The notes: generated by a model from the sequence alone, not told the origin. Shown: positions 11,435-25,426, counted from the stretch's first letter. The stretch is DNA of 64,000 nt from Dryas octopetala (GCA_963921425.1 OY992834.1:3844001-3908000), one strand, 5' to 3'. Made by a program: numbers and translations.

Positions 11435-13177
11435 CTAAACTTCAATTTCAAGCACTTTTGGTGCATGAGTTGGGTCTGCTTCTGTGGTCTGGTGATGTGC
11501 CCCATTGACAATCCCAACACCACCAGCTTCTTCCTTTACAATCCCAAGCTTCACAAAAAGGTCTTTGCCCCAGTCCCACAGGTGTAACACAACGAAGGTC
11601 CCAATCCCACCAATGAGCCCATAGGCTATAGAGTAAGTCAACGGCATCAGTATCAGCGTCACAAAGGCTGGGATCGCCTGCCTCATGTCGTCCCACTCAA
11701 TCTCCACCACTGACTTCATCATCAGCACCCCTACCAAGATCAACGGCGGGCCCACCGCCCACGCCGGTATCGAAGCCAATAACGGCGTGAAGAAAAACGC
11801 AAAAAAGAAATACCCAGCTACCGTTAACGCCGTCAACCCTGTACGCCCGCCCTCCCGTATACCGGTTGACGACTCGATAAACGCCGTCACGGGTGACGTG
11901 CCAAGTAATGAGCCCACTACAATCGACGTGGCATCGGACATGAAAGCAAAATATTGGCCCTCGAAATCGCCGTTTTGGTCCGCGAAGCCGGCGAACCGGG
12001 CCATGGAGTACAAAGTCCCGGTCGTATCGAGTATGTCTACGTATAGAAACGTAATTAGTGCTTCCCAAAAATACCCTTTTCCAATACTCTTGAAGCTCAA
12101 CGCCCCGGCCGTACTTTCAATCGTATGTACGTCAACGACCTTCTTGAAGTATTCGTACGCCGAGTCTCCCGCGGCCGTATTGGGAAACACCGTTACCTGG
12201 GTGTTACGGAACCAGGAAACGCCCGTTACGAAAATGATACCGTAAATCATCGCGCCCTTCACGTTTTTCACTAAGCAATACGCAATGATTATGAAGCCAA
12301 CGATCCCGAGCCAAAATGTCGGACTTTCCATCCGGTCTCGGAGACACAAAATATCGCCCGAAACGGTACCGCCCTCGATCAAAGTAACGGTGCCGTTCGC
12401 TAACGCTTTGACGGGAGCTAAATAGGCCCGAGAGGAAGCGGGGCAGGCTCCGAGTGTCACTAACGTCGACGAACTGTACCCGATTAACCCGATTCCTTGG
12501 TTGTTCTGCAACCCGATGAATGCTAAAAAGAGCCCGATTCCCGCGGACGAGCTGATCCGAACCGGTTTGGGGACCAGTTTTGCAAGCTTGGCGCGTAACC
12601 CAATAGCGGAGATGAAGAGGAAAATCAAGCCCTCGATGAACACGGCGGCTAAGGCGCTCTGGTACGAGACATTACCCGACCCGTGAAACCCGACCACGGT
12701 GTAAGCAAAATAGGCATTGGTACCCATACCCGGAGCCAAAGCGAGAGGGAGGTTCGCAAAAGCACCCATTATTAGACACCCAATGAGGGATGAAGCGACG
12801 GTGGCGACGATCAGGTCTTTTCGGACTCTATCCAAGCAGGCGGAGTAGCCCGGGTTGACTGGATCGAATTTGCATAGAGAGTCGGGTTGTATGACGCGGA
12901 CGTTGGGCCCACTGCAGTTGGAGACGGATAGGGTCTGATCGGAACAGAGCGGGACGCAGTCGGATACGGAGCAGGTGCCGCCGGAGTCAGCAAGGATGGA
13001 GGCGTTGACGGCGAGGATGTAGGCCATGGTGAGGAACGTGGCGGTGCCGGCTCGCAGCTCGGTGGTGAAAGTGGAGTTGCGCTCGGCGAGTTTGAACCGC
13101 TTGCCGACTCGGCTCTGGGCCACGTACGTGTTGAGCCGAGTTAACGAACTCGGCTTTGGGGGCTGCTGAGCCTCCAT
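11435..13177 (-). CDS. AZG1: Adenine/guanine permease AZG1, intronless
   Basis: One uninterrupted frame of 580 residues, nearly the length of Arabidopsis AZG1 (579) and close to it throughout. It belongs to the AzgA branch of the NCS2/nucleobase-cation symporters, with a 14-helix fold. Visible family landmarks: [20 protein letters not shown] at the N-terminus, the first helix with [18 protein letters not shown], the substrate-region segment [18 protein letters not shown], the [16 protein letters not shown] helix, and the signature [18 protein letters not shown] near residue 440. Between helices 1 and 2 a Cys-rich extracellular loop ([12 protein letters not shown]) is retained as in plant AZGs. 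The gene is markedly GC-rich with CpG-rich codons relative to its surroundings. In Arabidopsis it imports adenine and guanine and also cytokinin at the plasma membrane or ER; that role is inferred by orthology. Confidence 0.97.
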   Translation of the reverse strand: MEAQQPPKPSSLTRLNTYVAQSRVGKRFKLAERNSTFTTELRAGTATFLTMAYILAVNASILADSGGTCSVSDCVPLCSDQTLSVSNCSGPNVRVIQPDSLCKFDPVNPGYSACLDRVRKDLIVATVASSLIGCLIMGAFANLPLALAPGMGTNAYFAYTVVGFHGSGNVSYQSALAAVFIEGLIFLFISAIGLRAKLAKLVPKPVRISSSAGIGLFLAFIGLQNNQGIGLIGYSSSTLVTLGACPASSRAYLAPVKALANGTVTLIEGGTVSGDILCLRDRMESPTFWLGIVGFIIIAYCLVKNVKGAMIYGIIFVTGVSWFRNTQVTVFPNTAAGDSAYEYFKKVVDVHTIESTAGALSFKSIGKGYFWEALITFLYVDILDTTGTLYSMARFAGFADQNGDFEGQYFAFMSDATSIVVGSLLGTSPVTAFIESSTGIREGGRTGLTALTVAGYFFFAFFFTPLLASIPAWAVGPPLILVGVLMMKSVVEIEWDDMRQAIPAFVTLILMPLTYSIAYGLIGGIGTFVVLHLWDWGKDLFVKLGIVKEEAGGVGIVNGAHHQTTEADPTHAPKVLEIEV

Positions 13178-13248
13178 GAGTATCGATCGAAGTTTGTGTG
13201 TGTAATTGTTGTGTGTTGTGGGGTTGGGTTGGAAGTCTTTAGTTAGAG

Positions 13249-13256
13249 TTTATATA
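13249..13256 (-). promoter_or_regulatory. Probable TATA box of AZG1
   Basis: The minus strand reads TATATAAA about 72 bases upstream of the AZG1 ATG. The motif and spacing fit a core promoter; no transcript evidence is available here. Confidence 0.5.
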
Positions 13257-14263
13257 CGGAGGTGGTGCCGTGGTGGTAATGGGTTTTTTTGTGGATTTTT
13301 TTGTTGTTGTATACTTCTATGTGTGTGTATAATTGAAAAATAGAATTTGTGTTTCCGTGTAGAAGAGGGAGAGAAGTGGGAAGATTAATGGCAAAATTTT
13401 ATTTGAGGATTAAGGACAGAATCCAAGAAAAGAGGGATCTTCTTTTGTATAGTGGAAAGTATCTCTCTCAATCTCTCTCATGAGCTTCCCAAGTAGCCTA
13501 TGATTCTTATATTGACTTTTTTCTTTTTTGAAAAATAAAAAAGGAAAGAAAAACCCATGTTTGTTTCAGTTCTGGAAAGAACAAAAAGAATTAGTTCGTT
13601 TTCATTTTTTGTTTTTCTTAGTGATAATCATGTGGGATTTGAAGATAAATCAGGCATATTGTATTGGACTCTTATAAGGTTATTTTGTAATTATCAGAGG
13701 AACATGCATGCATATGCATATGCTCTTCCTTGAATGAAAAGAAACAAATTACGAATATTAAAGTAAACAATCTTAAAAATAGAATGCGCTTATGAAAATC
13801 TTTCTAGTAAATTAATGGTAAGGGAAAAATTATGGGAAAATATTAAAGGAAATAAAAATTTTGTGGAAAGTTATATATATGAAAGAATTATGACGAACTT
13901 TTTAAGTTATGTACGTAAATTTTCAAACCCATTTTATTGAGGGATCCGTCATTTAAAGTTAAATAATGAATTTCTTGTGGGGGTTTATTTTACATTGTAT
14001 TTTGATGATCAGAACTGTCTATATTATAAGTTTTTATTAAAATATTATTTTTGCAAAAAATTAGCTAAATCGAAAAATATTTACCTGTTTGATTAAATAA
14101 TTATCATTTAAGTGTTTATCGAAAACATTTTATTCATTTATTTATTTATTTAATAATTTCTAATTTTTTTAAGGATATATTTGAAAAGAGATTTAAAAGA
14201 TAACCAATTCAAATCGTTAATATACTATACGGAATGAATCTCATGTGAGATTCATTAAATAAA
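13257..14263. other. AZG1 upstream region
   Basis: AT-rich DNA with CT and GT runs and no supported gene. It probably carries the AZG1 promoter in its first several hundred bases. Confidence 0.5.
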
Positions 14264-14271
14264 ATTATTTA

Positions 14272-15010
14272 GGCATAAATTCAATTTAGATACATAACTA
14301 TATATGCTATTTCAACGGAGTTCACGAACTTTCAAATATTTCAAATATACACCTGATTTATTATGTAAATTGAAAAATGAAATTCTGTCCATCAATTTAT
14401 TGAGAGATCAGTTAAATATCAGCTTGGCTTTTGCTAACAGGGATTAATTGGTGACGTGGCACCAACTCAGCATACATTTCCCGCCAAATGAGCAACACAT
14501 GTCCACTTGACACGGGCCCACACATCCATCACCTTCTTCCCGCTCGTCGAACGCTTTCCTGACCATTTAGTCTCCAAAAAAATAACGTTTTCTCCCAAAT
14601 TCGAATATAAATCTCTTACTTGTGTTCAACGAACGAGAAAGAGATGATGAGTTTGTGGACCCGTGTTAGGGGTTAGGTGGACCTGTGTCGCTCATTTGGC
14701 GGGAAATGAGTGACACGGGTCCACCTAACCCCTGACACGGGCCCACAAACTCGCACTCTCTCTATTATTATTAAATTGTGGGCCCGTGTCGCTCATTTGG
14801 CGGGAAATGTTTGCTGAGATAGCGCCACGTCATCAAGTAATCCCAGTCAGCAAAAGCCAAGCTGTTATTTAACTGATCTCTCAACGAATCAATGAACAAA
14901 TTCATTTTTCAATTTAGATAATAGATCGGGTGTATATTTAAAATATTTTAAAGTTCATGGACCCCGTTGAAATAGCTTATATAGTTATGTGTCTAAATTG
15001 AATTTATGCC
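14272..15010. mobile_element. Long-TIR foldback transposon (Mutator-like MITE), ~740 bp
   Basis: The left ~230 bases (from ggcataaattcaattt) and the right ~230 bases (ending aaattgaatttatgcc) are imperfect inverted repeats over their whole length, including matching inner blocks such as ttggcttttgct/agcaaaagccaa and cattt(c)ccgcc/ggcgggaaatg. The 8-mer attattta flanks both ends (14264-14271 and 15012-15019, with one extra base on the right), consistent with a 9-bp target duplication carrying one mismatch, as Mutator-like elements make. There is no transposase, so it is non-autonomous. The centre is a second, tighter palindrome (14649-14752). Confidence 0.8.
14649..14752. repeat. Central 104-bp near-perfect palindrome within the foldback element
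   Basis: The segment starting gagtttgtgg and ending cccacaaactc reads almost identically on both strands, with arms of about 50 bases meeting near 14700. The arms contain the blocks aggggttaggtgg and its complement, and copies of ctcatttggcggg. It should form a stable cruciform or RNA hairpin. Confidence 0.75.
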
Positions 15011-15019
15011 CATTATTTA

Positions 15020-18000
15020 ATAAATTTCTCAATAAAAGGGAATGTGCAAATTTTACTTTAAAAAAAAAAAAAATTAAATTAGGTCGGTGTGAAACCATGG
15101 TAAGCGGTTCCTATGAAATTTTAGAATGTCAATATAATTAACTTGTTTCTCAAACGATGCAACTATCAAACGACGAGGAGTATAATCTAAAATTTGACCA
15201 AACCAACCAAGACCCGTAACCAATTGGTACACCAGTGGGTTTGTAGTGCAAACTTGATTGATAGTCAAAGTATGACTTATTTGTTTTTTTTATTTTAGGA
15301 AATGTATTATTCAATTGGTACGACTTTGTTTAATAGGTTGCCAATTTTCAAACTCAAATTTTAGGCTACATTCAAAGAGCCTATTATTTCTTGATTTCAA
15401 ACTATTCATTATTTTGGTTCATAAAATGTGATAGGCAGCAATAGTGGCCTGCGTTGGCTACTGTCCAGTTGCAAACTTGTTGCTAAATTTAAAAGTGATC
15501 ATCGCAGATGGAGACAAATAAATCACAGGGAGGCTGAAGTTGACTTTTTCCTTTAAAATTGTACTACGACTTCCTTAAATGTTCAATACTTTTTTTTAAA
15601 AAAAATTTCTTGCTATATCAATAATTTAATTTTTGTTCCAAAATTGCCAGGCGAACTATGGCTGGTTTGCTGTTTGCGTGGTTTCACACTTTCACACACT
15701 ACTTGGATGCCACTCTCCCCTAATAATAATATTTTTTTCGCAATATAAAAACTGGCTGGGAAATGGGAATTGGGAATTGGAATATTCATAGCTGATACTT
15801 ATCTGTCCCTCTCTGTGCATCAACTTATTTTGTTTCTTAAGAAAGTATCACTATTAAGTCTATTATTTAATTAATTAAAACCAAACCAATAATCGGAATC
15901 TCTAGCTTAATTATCTCCATAGATAAGAATCTTCTGTTCGGCTGCATATGCACCAACAGTGTGCAGCGGGAGCTGTATAACCCATTAATCAAATAATTAA
16001 TGGATTCCACTCTTAATTTTGTCCAACCTTATTGATCAGTATAACCCATTAATCAAATTTCGATTAGCAGAGTCTTAATAGAGATTAATGTATTTGTATG
16101 TAATATATACTGTGTTTGTTTCACTTTTTGAGTGTGTAGGAGACCAAATCGTAAGCTCTTGAATTATTGAGTGAGAACTTCACGAGATGGTATCATCAGT
16201 AGTACGTGTCCTTGTTGGTCAGGGCACAGTGGTTTTCAGTATTGAATGCCATATATCTACTTGTTCCATTATAGACAGGATATGGGCAACAAAGAAAGAA
16301 ACCCCTCTCAGATTTGCATGGTGGTTTCTGTCCTAGCTAGCTCAGACATGTACTAAATAGTTATAAATAGTATATGCTCAGAAGAGGGTGGTAAAATAAA
16401 TGAACTGGGCTCAAAGTTGTTCGAGTAGGTAGGTATGTCCTTTATAAGTCCTGACTCCTGAACTTCCTTTTTTCATGTTAAAAAGAAACCCAAAGAAGCA
16501 TCCAGCTATAAATGTTGAAAATAACACAAATGCCTTTTTGATTTTTCCATGCAAAAGTGACCTATATATTCAATTCATCCGTGAATTTCCACGAGCAAAT
16601 CAAATTAAGTTACCTGCTTCCATTGAAATTATAATAACATGGTTAATTTTATATATGCATCTGATCACTTGTCTATGCCTCTTCAGCTGGCCACCATTAT
16701 TTAGCTGCTTTTGTTGTGTGGGATTATATATGATGGTAATATAAATTTCCTTTTTAATTACAATGATTATGACAAGCACAAAGGAACAAATCCATGAGGG
16801 ATTCGGATTAAGCAGTAATTTGGACCCCGGCACTACCATTTGAGGAACTTTTCAAAGTGCCAAAAGAAAAAAACTAATTTCATTTCAAAGTTTCTTGCTT
16901 AATGGCTTCTTCTTGTATATAAGGTAAACTGGTAAAGGGACAATATAATGCATGATGCATATCGTATTAATTATGATTAGCTAGGTGGCCGGACCCTCGT
17001 CTTGCCCACTTGTACAATCATGTCATCTAGTGGGGGTGCACATTTATACTTTATTTTGATCTATTTATTGCACTTTAATCCAAAAGCTTCAAATACATAT
17101 ATATCTGATGATTAATCTCGGTCGTTTATGTATATCGGCCTTCCATTCATGACGCGCTGCTTGTAATATGTGTAACTGTCTGAAACAGAACATAATTAAG
17201 TGGGATGGTTAAAGTAAGAAATATTTCTTATTCCTTAACGATAGGAGTTTCACTCAATTCCCAACCAGCTTTAGACAAAAAGAAAAAGAAATGCACTTCA
17301 AATGATGAGACAATAAGAGAAATTCCATATTGTGTGGCACTAGCTTTATTTTTTATTCATCCATGGTGATGGTGTGGGTGGGACTAATTGAATGGCCAAG
17401 AATTCAAGAAGTAAGAGGTCGATCTTTTTCGCACTCCACAGGCCACAGGCCACAGTCTACATTATATTTGGTTGAAAAGCATTCAGCAGGACAAAGCTCT
17501 TTCGGCTTTCCTTTGGCTTTGGTCAGTGTCTTAGTGGAAGCTGATTTGATGTTGAAGTACAAGTTGGTTCAAATATCCCAATCTCTCAGTCTCAGTCTCA
17601 TTCGTTGGTTCCAGCCATGACCATCCATAATAAACATCCAAACTTCTTGTTTTTTTTTTTTTTTTTTCTTCTTTACGTGTATGAACATTTTGAAAAGCAA
17701 ATCATGGTGAACGAAATGTTGTGAGGACGCTAATACTTGAGCATTCGAATGTTGTGAGGTCCCGTTTAAGAAGTTGACCATATATGTAATTAGGACTTGG
17801 GAAATTAATAATAGAGAGGTTGAAGAGGAATTGACATTGAAAGAGTAGTATGTGATGAGAGTCACAATAATAACAGAAAGGTACGTGGCTAGCTTTTCCT
17901 TCTCAGTTTTCAATTGGTGAAGGCATTTTCCTTGGCTTGGCAATGACGCTTCTCTCATTGGATTGATCAATAGCAGCTTAATATATTGGTGTAGAGTAGC

Positions 18001-20104
18001 CTGAAAGTTACATTTCATGCATGAGTGATATGACATTAATCAATTGAAAACACAACGTGTAGCTCATTCATTTTTTAGTTGGAAATTAAGGAAAAGTAGG
18101 AAACCCTACAAAAATGACGTACTTTGTTTTCTATGGTGTCATTTTGCTGGGAATTAAGATTCAAGGCCGGGTATCACTTTGCTGTCCAAGTAATGCCACT
18201 TAATATATCTTATGAAGAGGGTAAAGCCCATTAATCTAAAGTATGTCATACTGGTTATGTAAAGTATCTAATTTAAAATCAATTGGTAGTGGACGAAATA
18301 AAAATACTTAAAATCTTGATTAATTCAAAACTTACAATTCTTTAATTATGTGATTAATAGAAAAAATTACAGACTTTTAATAAAAAATAAATAAAGAGAG
18401 GGTATATAGATGTTGCATCATTGCATGTGATATAATGGAGGTCATATCTGAGATTGGAAGTTAGAAAAGACCCAATGATGCTATACTGTTTAGGAAGTGG
18501 AGAACCCCATAGGTTGGAGACAATTTAATTTTAGGATGATAATATCTCACCGTCTTTTGTTTTCTTTGTCCATGTTCAATGGGACAGTGGAGAACCATTT
18601 TTGTTTTGTTTTTTTTATTCTGTCAGTTTTTTGTTACCATTTTATGTATGGAATTCATGTGGGGGTGGTTCATCATTATTCATTGCCCTTGCTGAAATGG
18701 GACAACAAGAACAAGGCCACAATGGAATACTTTGAATACTAAAACAAGCAATAAATTCAGAATCGGAATTGAATTATGAGTCAAATCCTGGCCTGGTGGG
18801 TTGCCAGCGGCAGAATACTGAATACCAGCCGCGATTTCACCAAATAAGGTAAAGGGTCACGTGGCCATGCATGTGCTGACCCATCCCATCCCCAACTTAA
18901 TTGATTCTTCCAAACTAGATTCTGAATTTCTGACTAATATATAAAATAGGGATTATGAAAAAAAAAAAAAGTCATATCTTGTAATTATTTGGCAAATATA
19001 TCCTCCATTAGAGAATTTTTTCTTGCTCCATTTGGTGCCATCACCATGATGCAACTAATGGAATATGCCAACCTTGGGTGATGCCAGCTGTTCAAAATGA
19101 TGATAATATCGATGCACTAATTCTTAAATGAGACCTCTTTTATAAAGCATTCTCATTATAGTCAATTTCATATATCGTAAGTTTTACCTTATTTTGAAAC
19201 AATTATGCCTATAAAACATGTCCCATGGAAAAACCTATATCGATGATAAAAGTTGGAACTGAATCTCTTGCTTTGTTTCTTTGCAAATCCAATATCAGAC
19301 TTAAATATGAGCCTTTAAAGATAAAGTAAAGAGAAAAAGAGTAAAAAAAAAGAAATTGTTTTCAAAGACTCAGATTTGAGCCTTGTACCAACCTTACAAG
19401 GAAGCGAGGCAGAGGATTGAGATCCATAAAAGTTGGCTACCTTTCTATTATGAAAGTGATGAAGTGGATGCAATTGAATAATACTAGAAGGATGTATAAT
19501 ATAGAATGGGTCCGTGTTGTCACGACTCATTAAAATCTAGTTTATTATTTAAGCCCAAATGAACTTTGGGCCCAGAAAGGTCTAAGACCAACAAAATTGG
19601 GCTTGGGACACCTACAACTCATCCATGGTTTCAGGTATGGACTGCTTAATTGTTTAGACCCAAAACCCATATGCCTGAGATGAGTCTGAATTAAGATGAA
19701 TGGTAGCTTGTAGATCACTTGACCTTATCAGCAGACCAAAAAAGAACATTTTGCTTTTTTCTTTCTCTTTCTGTTTTAACTATTTCCAAGTACTATCTAC
19801 TTTTTAGAAAACGAAATGACACAACACGAACATATCCACTACCACAAATAGCCACTCTCAAACCCACCTCATACAGTGAAAGATAACATTTGATAAACAA
19901 AAAAGATTGGAAAGCCACAATCATAGTAAATTATGCAATCACATTTGACTTCAACCGTACATGGCCAATTGAGCCCAAATATAATACATTATAAATATTG
20001 TCACAAAAATAAATTCACCAAACGTTACTTAAAAAGAAAACTTGAGGTATCCTTCAAATATGAGATATGCACAGTTGGGAAGAATGCAGATGCTGTTATT
20101 GTTG
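15020..20104. other. Five-kilobase gene-free region
   Basis: AT-rich DNA with homopolymer runs (A/T tracts near 15060, 17650 and 18960) and no frame showing a recognisable domain. The rightmost few hundred bases should be the CIPK 3' UTR. I see no RNA gene here that I can support. Confidence 0.5.
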
Positions 20105-21436
20105 TTACTGTTTCTGCTCACCCTGCCATGCCCACACAATGTCTTTGAGAGCTGGTCTTATGTCCTCTTTCAGCATCTCCCTAAATTCCAATGTATCGCC
20201 ATTGGCTTTCTTCATCTCAACTAAATGAAAAGATGGAGTGAACTCAAAAATTTCAGTGTCTATGGATAATGCTCCCTTCCTGCCATCATTGGATTTCTCC
20301 AATTTCAATAACCCTCCAACCTTCTTTACCTTCAGCCTCAGATGCTGAGCAATGTCCTCCAGCTTAGATATAATGGATGAGGCTGACTGCACAGATGTAA
20401 ACTGTACTTCTTTCTTTGTATCTTTTTCCACAAACAAACCGGACAAATCGAATCCCCTTGAAAGAGAGATGATATCAAAAGCATTCAAATTAGTAGGTCT
20501 ATCCAACTCTTGCTTTGCCTCAGTAATAAGACTATGATCACTGTTGTCACAGTTATCAAATGCTGCATCAGCATCCAACAAAGCCGGTTTTTCGACTTCT
20601 ATTATAGTTGTGATGGGTTTGGAGTTAAACCCTTTTCTAAACCAGGGATTTTCCATTACCTTTGAAATGGAAATCCTTTTATTTGGGTTGGGGTTGAGGA
20701 TTCTTGACAGCAACCTGCACACTTGATTTGGAAACCAATTGGGGCATTTATACTCTGCCCTTCCTATTTTCTTATACATTTCTATCAGGTTTGAATCATG
20801 GAATGGCAGATGAGCAGCCATTAGTACATATAAGATCACCCCACAAGACCAAATGTCAGCTTTTGCCCCATCATAGGCTTTTCTGCCTATAACTTCAGGA
20901 GCTACATAGGCAGGAGTTCCACAAGTTGTATGTAGTAGACCATCTTGGCGCTTAGATTCAGCAAGGGCACTCAACCCAAAATCTGAAATCTTTAGTACTC
21001 CATTTTCATCCAAAAGCAAGTTCTCAGGCTTCAAATCGCGGTGATATACACCTCTGCTGTGGCAGAAATCAACAGCACTGATCAGCTGTTGAAAGTAGTT
21101 CCTTGCCATGTTCTCCTTGAGCCTTCCTTTTGATACCTTATTAAAAAGCTCACCCCCTTTGGCATATTCCATAACAAAGTAGATGTTGGTTTTGGTGGCC
21201 ATGACCTCATAAAGCTGCACTACATTTGGATGCTTAACTAGTCTCATAACAGATATCTCTCTTTTGGTCTGCTCAATCAGGCCAACTTTCAGAACCTTCT
21301 CTTTGTTAATTACCTTAATGGCCACACTCTGGCCAGTTTTAATGTCCCTTGCATGGTAAACCTTAGCAAAGTTTCCTTGTCCTAACAATCTCCCAATCTC
21401 ATACTTTTGCATCAACACCTTCCCCTTATTTTCCAT
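20105..21436 (-). CDS. CBL-interacting protein kinase (CIPK/SnRK3), intronless clade
   Basis: A single exon of 443 residues. The N-terminal Ser/Thr kinase domain spans about 12-266: glycine loop [11 protein letters not shown]-binding Lys41 in VAIKVI, catalytic Asp134 in YHRDLKPEN, Mg-binding Asp152 in SDFGLSAL, and activation loop to APEV near 180. The regulatory half has the NAF/FISL motif, with Asn-Ala-Phe at 318-320 inside [21 protein letters not shown], which binds CBL calcium sensors and holds the kinase off. The protein-phosphatase-interaction region follows, and the C-terminus ends in the family-typical [14 protein letters not shown]. It resembles the intronless CIPK2/10 group most, but I cannot assign an exact number. 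It acts in calcium signalling with a CBL partner, often regulating ion transporters at membranes. Confidence 0.95.
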   Translation of the reverse strand: MENKGKVLMQKYEIGRLLGQGNFAKVYHARDIKTGQSVAIKVINKEKVLKVGLIEQTKREISVMRLVKHPNVVQLYEVMATKTNIYFVMEYAKGGELFNKVSKGRLKENMARNYFQQLISAVDFCHSRGVYHRDLKPENLLLDENGVLKISDFGLSALAESKRQDGLLHTTCGTPAYVAPEVIGRKAYDGAKADIWSCGVILYVLMAAHLPFHDSNLIEMYKKIGRAEYKCPNWFPNQVCRLLSRILNPNPNKRISISKVMENPWFRKGFNSKPITTIIEVEKPALLDADAAFDNCDNSDHSLITEAKQELDRPTNLNAFDIISLSRGFDLSGLFVEKDTKKEVQFTSVQSASSIISKLEDIAQHLRLKVKKVGGLLKLEKSNDGRKGALSIDTEIFEFTPSFHLVEMKKANGDTLEFREMLKEDIRPALKDIVWAWQGEQKQ

Positions 21437-22520
21437 TCCAAATCTTGAACTCTAATACACAACAACAACAACAATAACAATAAAAATAATGCTGCTACTA
21501 TGAAAAATTCACAGGGCAAGAGTCTTCAGCAATCTTCAGCCCCACAACAGAAATTCATTTTGCGGCTTCAATTTGCATTTGGACCCAGATCTCAATTTCA
21601 TTATGTGTTGAGGATCCAACCTCGTCGACCACATACAAGGGCAGACCAGATGGAATGGCACTATTTCAGAGGCTTCAAAGAATGAACTGCAAGTCTCAAA
21701 CAGTACATCTATCTGCATTGGTGGCTGTATTTTGCACTACATGAGAGAAATGAAGAACCCAGCATTAAAAGAAAAAATTGAATTTGTGAAAAGAAGGTAC
21801 CCAACAAATCCTTACAACAATAAACATAGATCTATTCTAATGCATATCATATCTAGACCAACAAGCAATGGTACAATAAAAAAGTTCAACATTATATCAT
21901 AATCCTAAGAATATGCAGCAGCTCTTTTTATGACAACTTTAGGATCTTTTACAAGGCATAAACCAACTTATTAGTTATTACCACTCCACAAAACTTTCAC
22001 ATACATAACACTAAACAGAGGGATATATCAAGTTCCCAATTCCTATGTTTTCTTTACTTCTTATAATTCCTTGTAGATATTATCGACACATATCAAATTA
22101 GATGTTTGATAAAAGTTACTTAGCATAGATGGAATTCAATAAGATCAGAAGCAATATATCAAACAAACAAACAAAACAAAAAAAAACAAAAAAAAGAACA
22201 TATCAAAATTTACAATTAAATGGTGAAATCAAATAAAATTTCCTTGGGAAACAAATTAAATTCAGATACTGAATCTATATTCAGCAAGGGCACACGACAG
22301 ATGCATAGAATACAGAATGAGGAGCTTAATTCAAGATGACTGGTAATACACCTCTTAGCTTTTTACAGAATGGAGATGATAGAAAAAGCTTTGGTTTCCA
22401 AGAACGTGACAACGGTAATGTTTACATAGTTTGGCACATAATTTTGACAAAGTGAAGCATACAAAGAGACTGAGAAAGATTAAAAACAATATATACATAT
22501 GCAACGGAAAAATTAAAAAG

Positions 22521-22565
<45 letters not shown>

Positions 22566-22579
22566 GTAAAAAGGTTACC
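21437..22579 (-). promoter_or_regulatory. Likely 5' UTR intron of the CIPK gene
   Basis: On the minus strand a donor-like CAAAG/GTAACC ends a possible leader exon at 22579, followed by a long CT microsatellite (22529-22560). An acceptor-like attag lies about 20 bases upstream of the ATG at 21436. Leader introns are known in intronless-coding CIPKs. This is an inference from splice-like motifs and the absence of any other gene in the interval. Confidence 0.35.
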
Positions 22580-22659
22580 TTTGAGGAGAAGATAGAGGTT
22601 GGACGAGATTGGAGCGTAGAAGAGAGAAATGTAGAGAGGCATAGGATACAAACAAAGTG

Positions 22660-24089
22660 TGTGTTATGGCCTTTTGTACATTCCCCACTACATATTCTAG
22701 TTGTTAAGGAAGCTCTGTCAACTGGGTCTACCTTTCTTTCTCAGCATGCTTTGCACTCTCGCTCTCGCTTTGTTGGAACTTAGAACCAACCAAATCGTGA
22801 CAGCTCACTCACTCAAGGCATCATACATTTTGTGATTGTGATTTATCATTTTCTTTTCTTTTTTTCATCCAATTATTCTCTCTCAACAACTTTTTTTTTT
22901 TTTTTTTTAACATTATTATTCATAGAAGGTATAATTTTGTTTCCCTATAAGGAGTCATAGAGCTCATGGGTCATGGTGGGAAGGGGGCCATAGATGAATT
23001 TAACTTTGTATTGTTTTAACCTTGATGATTGATAAAGGTGGGATTCCACAGTTTTAACTTGTAAGGTTCATGCTGGCTACAGATACAACCCAGCAAGGAA
23101 AGAATAAAACATGCATGCTCCATGCTATTCAAGTTCAAGCTATTGAATCTTTTGACAATTGGTTTCAATGATTAAAACGATGGTTTTGAAAATTAGCACA
23201 TACCAACCTACCAAAAAGAAAGAAAATTTGAAAAAGAGAGAAAAATTGAAAAAGAAAAAAGGTTGGTCCATAAATATGATTTCGGATTTCCTCATTAAGT
23301 AGTTGGCTGCATGCTATCTGATTGGGACAAAGGTTTGGACATACCAACAAAAGTTGGTATTTGTGTGTGTGTATTTTGGAAGCTTGATCACAAGTTTGGC
23401 TATTCGTGTGGCTGAATAGTTGGATTCTGGATATGTTAGGCAAAAGCAAAACATTCGAAAGTGGTTACATATGAGCAGAATAACTTAGATTTGATCAGGC
23501 TGCAGCTAAAATGGTTACCGTATTTTAATCAATAACGATTACAGTATTAACTGATTTACCAAAAAATAGAAAGCACCAAACAAATTAGACGGGGGTGATT
23601 AGGCTCCTAATTCCCCATTATTGAAAGCTTATTATAAATTTATATATAGATGTACCAACAAATTCATGATTACCTGAGACAAGTGGTAGGTGAGCAACCA
23701 CTAATACATGTTTGAAAAAAATCAAATAATTGAATACGCGTCTATGTGACCTCTATATCACATGTTATAAACTAATTAAGTAGATATATTGACTCAGACT
23801 CTTGGCAATGAGTGTTTGCAAATATTTCTTCTTGGTTTATAATTTTATATTATTCTCCTTTTCTCGCTTAGCATGACAAAGGGTTTGGATTGTGACGAAA
23901 CATCAGCCTCCAATCCATTTCTCAACTTTTTTTTGAGTCCAACATGTTGAAAATGCAATGGAAGAAACATTTCAAATTACAAAGAGCAGTGTAACTTAGA
24001 AGGTGTACCTACTACAATGCATATTTGAACTAAAAATTACAAGGAAAAGAACTCAATTAAGTGAAAATCATTCATTCTAAAGTACATTT
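22660..24089. other. Intergenic region between CIPK promoter and the UROD relic
   Basis: AT-rich spacer with a poly(T) run near 22890. No supported gene. The first part is the presumed CIPK promoter. Confidence 0.5.
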
Positions 24090-25426
24090 TCAGTATCTGA
24101 TTTCTTTAGCAAGCTCAAAGAATTGAGCAACATTCTCCTCGGGTGTACCTACTAGGCTACTACAATGCTGTGGCCAAGATTCAAAATATGTCTCCCTCTA
24201 CCAGCTTTCCTCACAGTATCATTTATTCTGTTGGTGATGAATTCCTTTGAACCAAAAAGAACGCCGGGATCCACATTACCTTGAACTGCAATATTTGGTC
24301 CCAGTCACCTTCTACCTTCAGCCATATCAACAGTCCAGTCCAAGCTAACTACATCAACAACTGTCAAAGCCAGCCTCTCAAGCAAACCCCCAGATCCACT
24401 TGCATAAAGGATCAAAGGGAAGATCTGGATGGGTCACTCTCACACCATCCACAATTTGTTTCAAGTATGGCAGACTGAACTCCTCAAAATCCACAGGGCT
24501 GAGTTCTGTGGCCCATAAGTCAAAGATCTGAACAGCTTGAGCCCCACTATCAGCTTGGTATAATATACTTTGTCATCGAAGTTGTAAATTTCTGAAGTAA
24601 TGCGTGGAGGACCTGAGGAAGGAACCATAGATCAAGAGGTAAGGAAGTGGCCTAGGCAGCCTAGCTACTAATTATTAACCAATTGCAAAGGTGAAATAAT
24701 ACGAAGGCATCAGATGACGAGAGCCAATTACCACTAGCAGAACCATTGGAAAGCAAATTTAAGAAGATGGATGCTAAAGGACCCTACTTATTAGCTCTCT
24801 CATAATGAGTATAACCATGATTTTAAAACTTAAAAAATTGAAAAGGGAACAACTTGCATCTAAGTTTCAGGCCCCAGTCACAAAAACAAAAAGCATTGTG
24901 AAAGGAAAATGCTGCAACCGTTAAGGGCTCAATGATCCATAACACAAAAATCCCCAGGAAAATGCTGTATCACCATGGCAGACCATTGAAACACATTTAT
25001 AAAGTTGTATCCATGCTTATAGGCCTCATAAAGTCACCAAAAACTACATATGAGAAGCACCAAAAGTACCTTGGGTTGAGAGAAAGCTAATCTCTTTATT
25101 TTCGAGAAGTGCTTTGATGAACCACCTTCCACCACGTACAATGCTAGAGTGAAAGGAGCCCCAACAAAACCTAACACGGCTACCTTATTATCTACCTGGA
25201 AAAGTAAAGATCTGTGTGAGCATACCAAAGATTATAATACTGGCAGAAGCAGAGAAGGCATGATCCCATATCACTTTTTAAACCAATATAGATTTAAAAC
25301 ATCCTTTTAGAAAGCGCGAAACAAGAGAAGGTAATAAGTAAAGGTTTATGTCATATTTTCTTTGCTTCAAAGTCTATCCATGAGGTAGTAATTAGGATAC
25401 ATGATAGTATGCAGTTAAATCTTACA

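Noticed and set aside
11685-12245. 186-codon plus-strand frame inside AZG1
   Set aside because: It is the antisense shadow of a GC-rich AZG1 exon.
17569-18036. 155-codon minus-strand frame in the long spacer
   Set aside because: Contains a Lys run from a poly(T) tract and has no domain or homologous look.
22355-22651. 98-codon minus-strand frame upstream of CIPK
   Set aside because: Runs through a CT microsatellite and overlaps the likely CIPK leader; no protein features.
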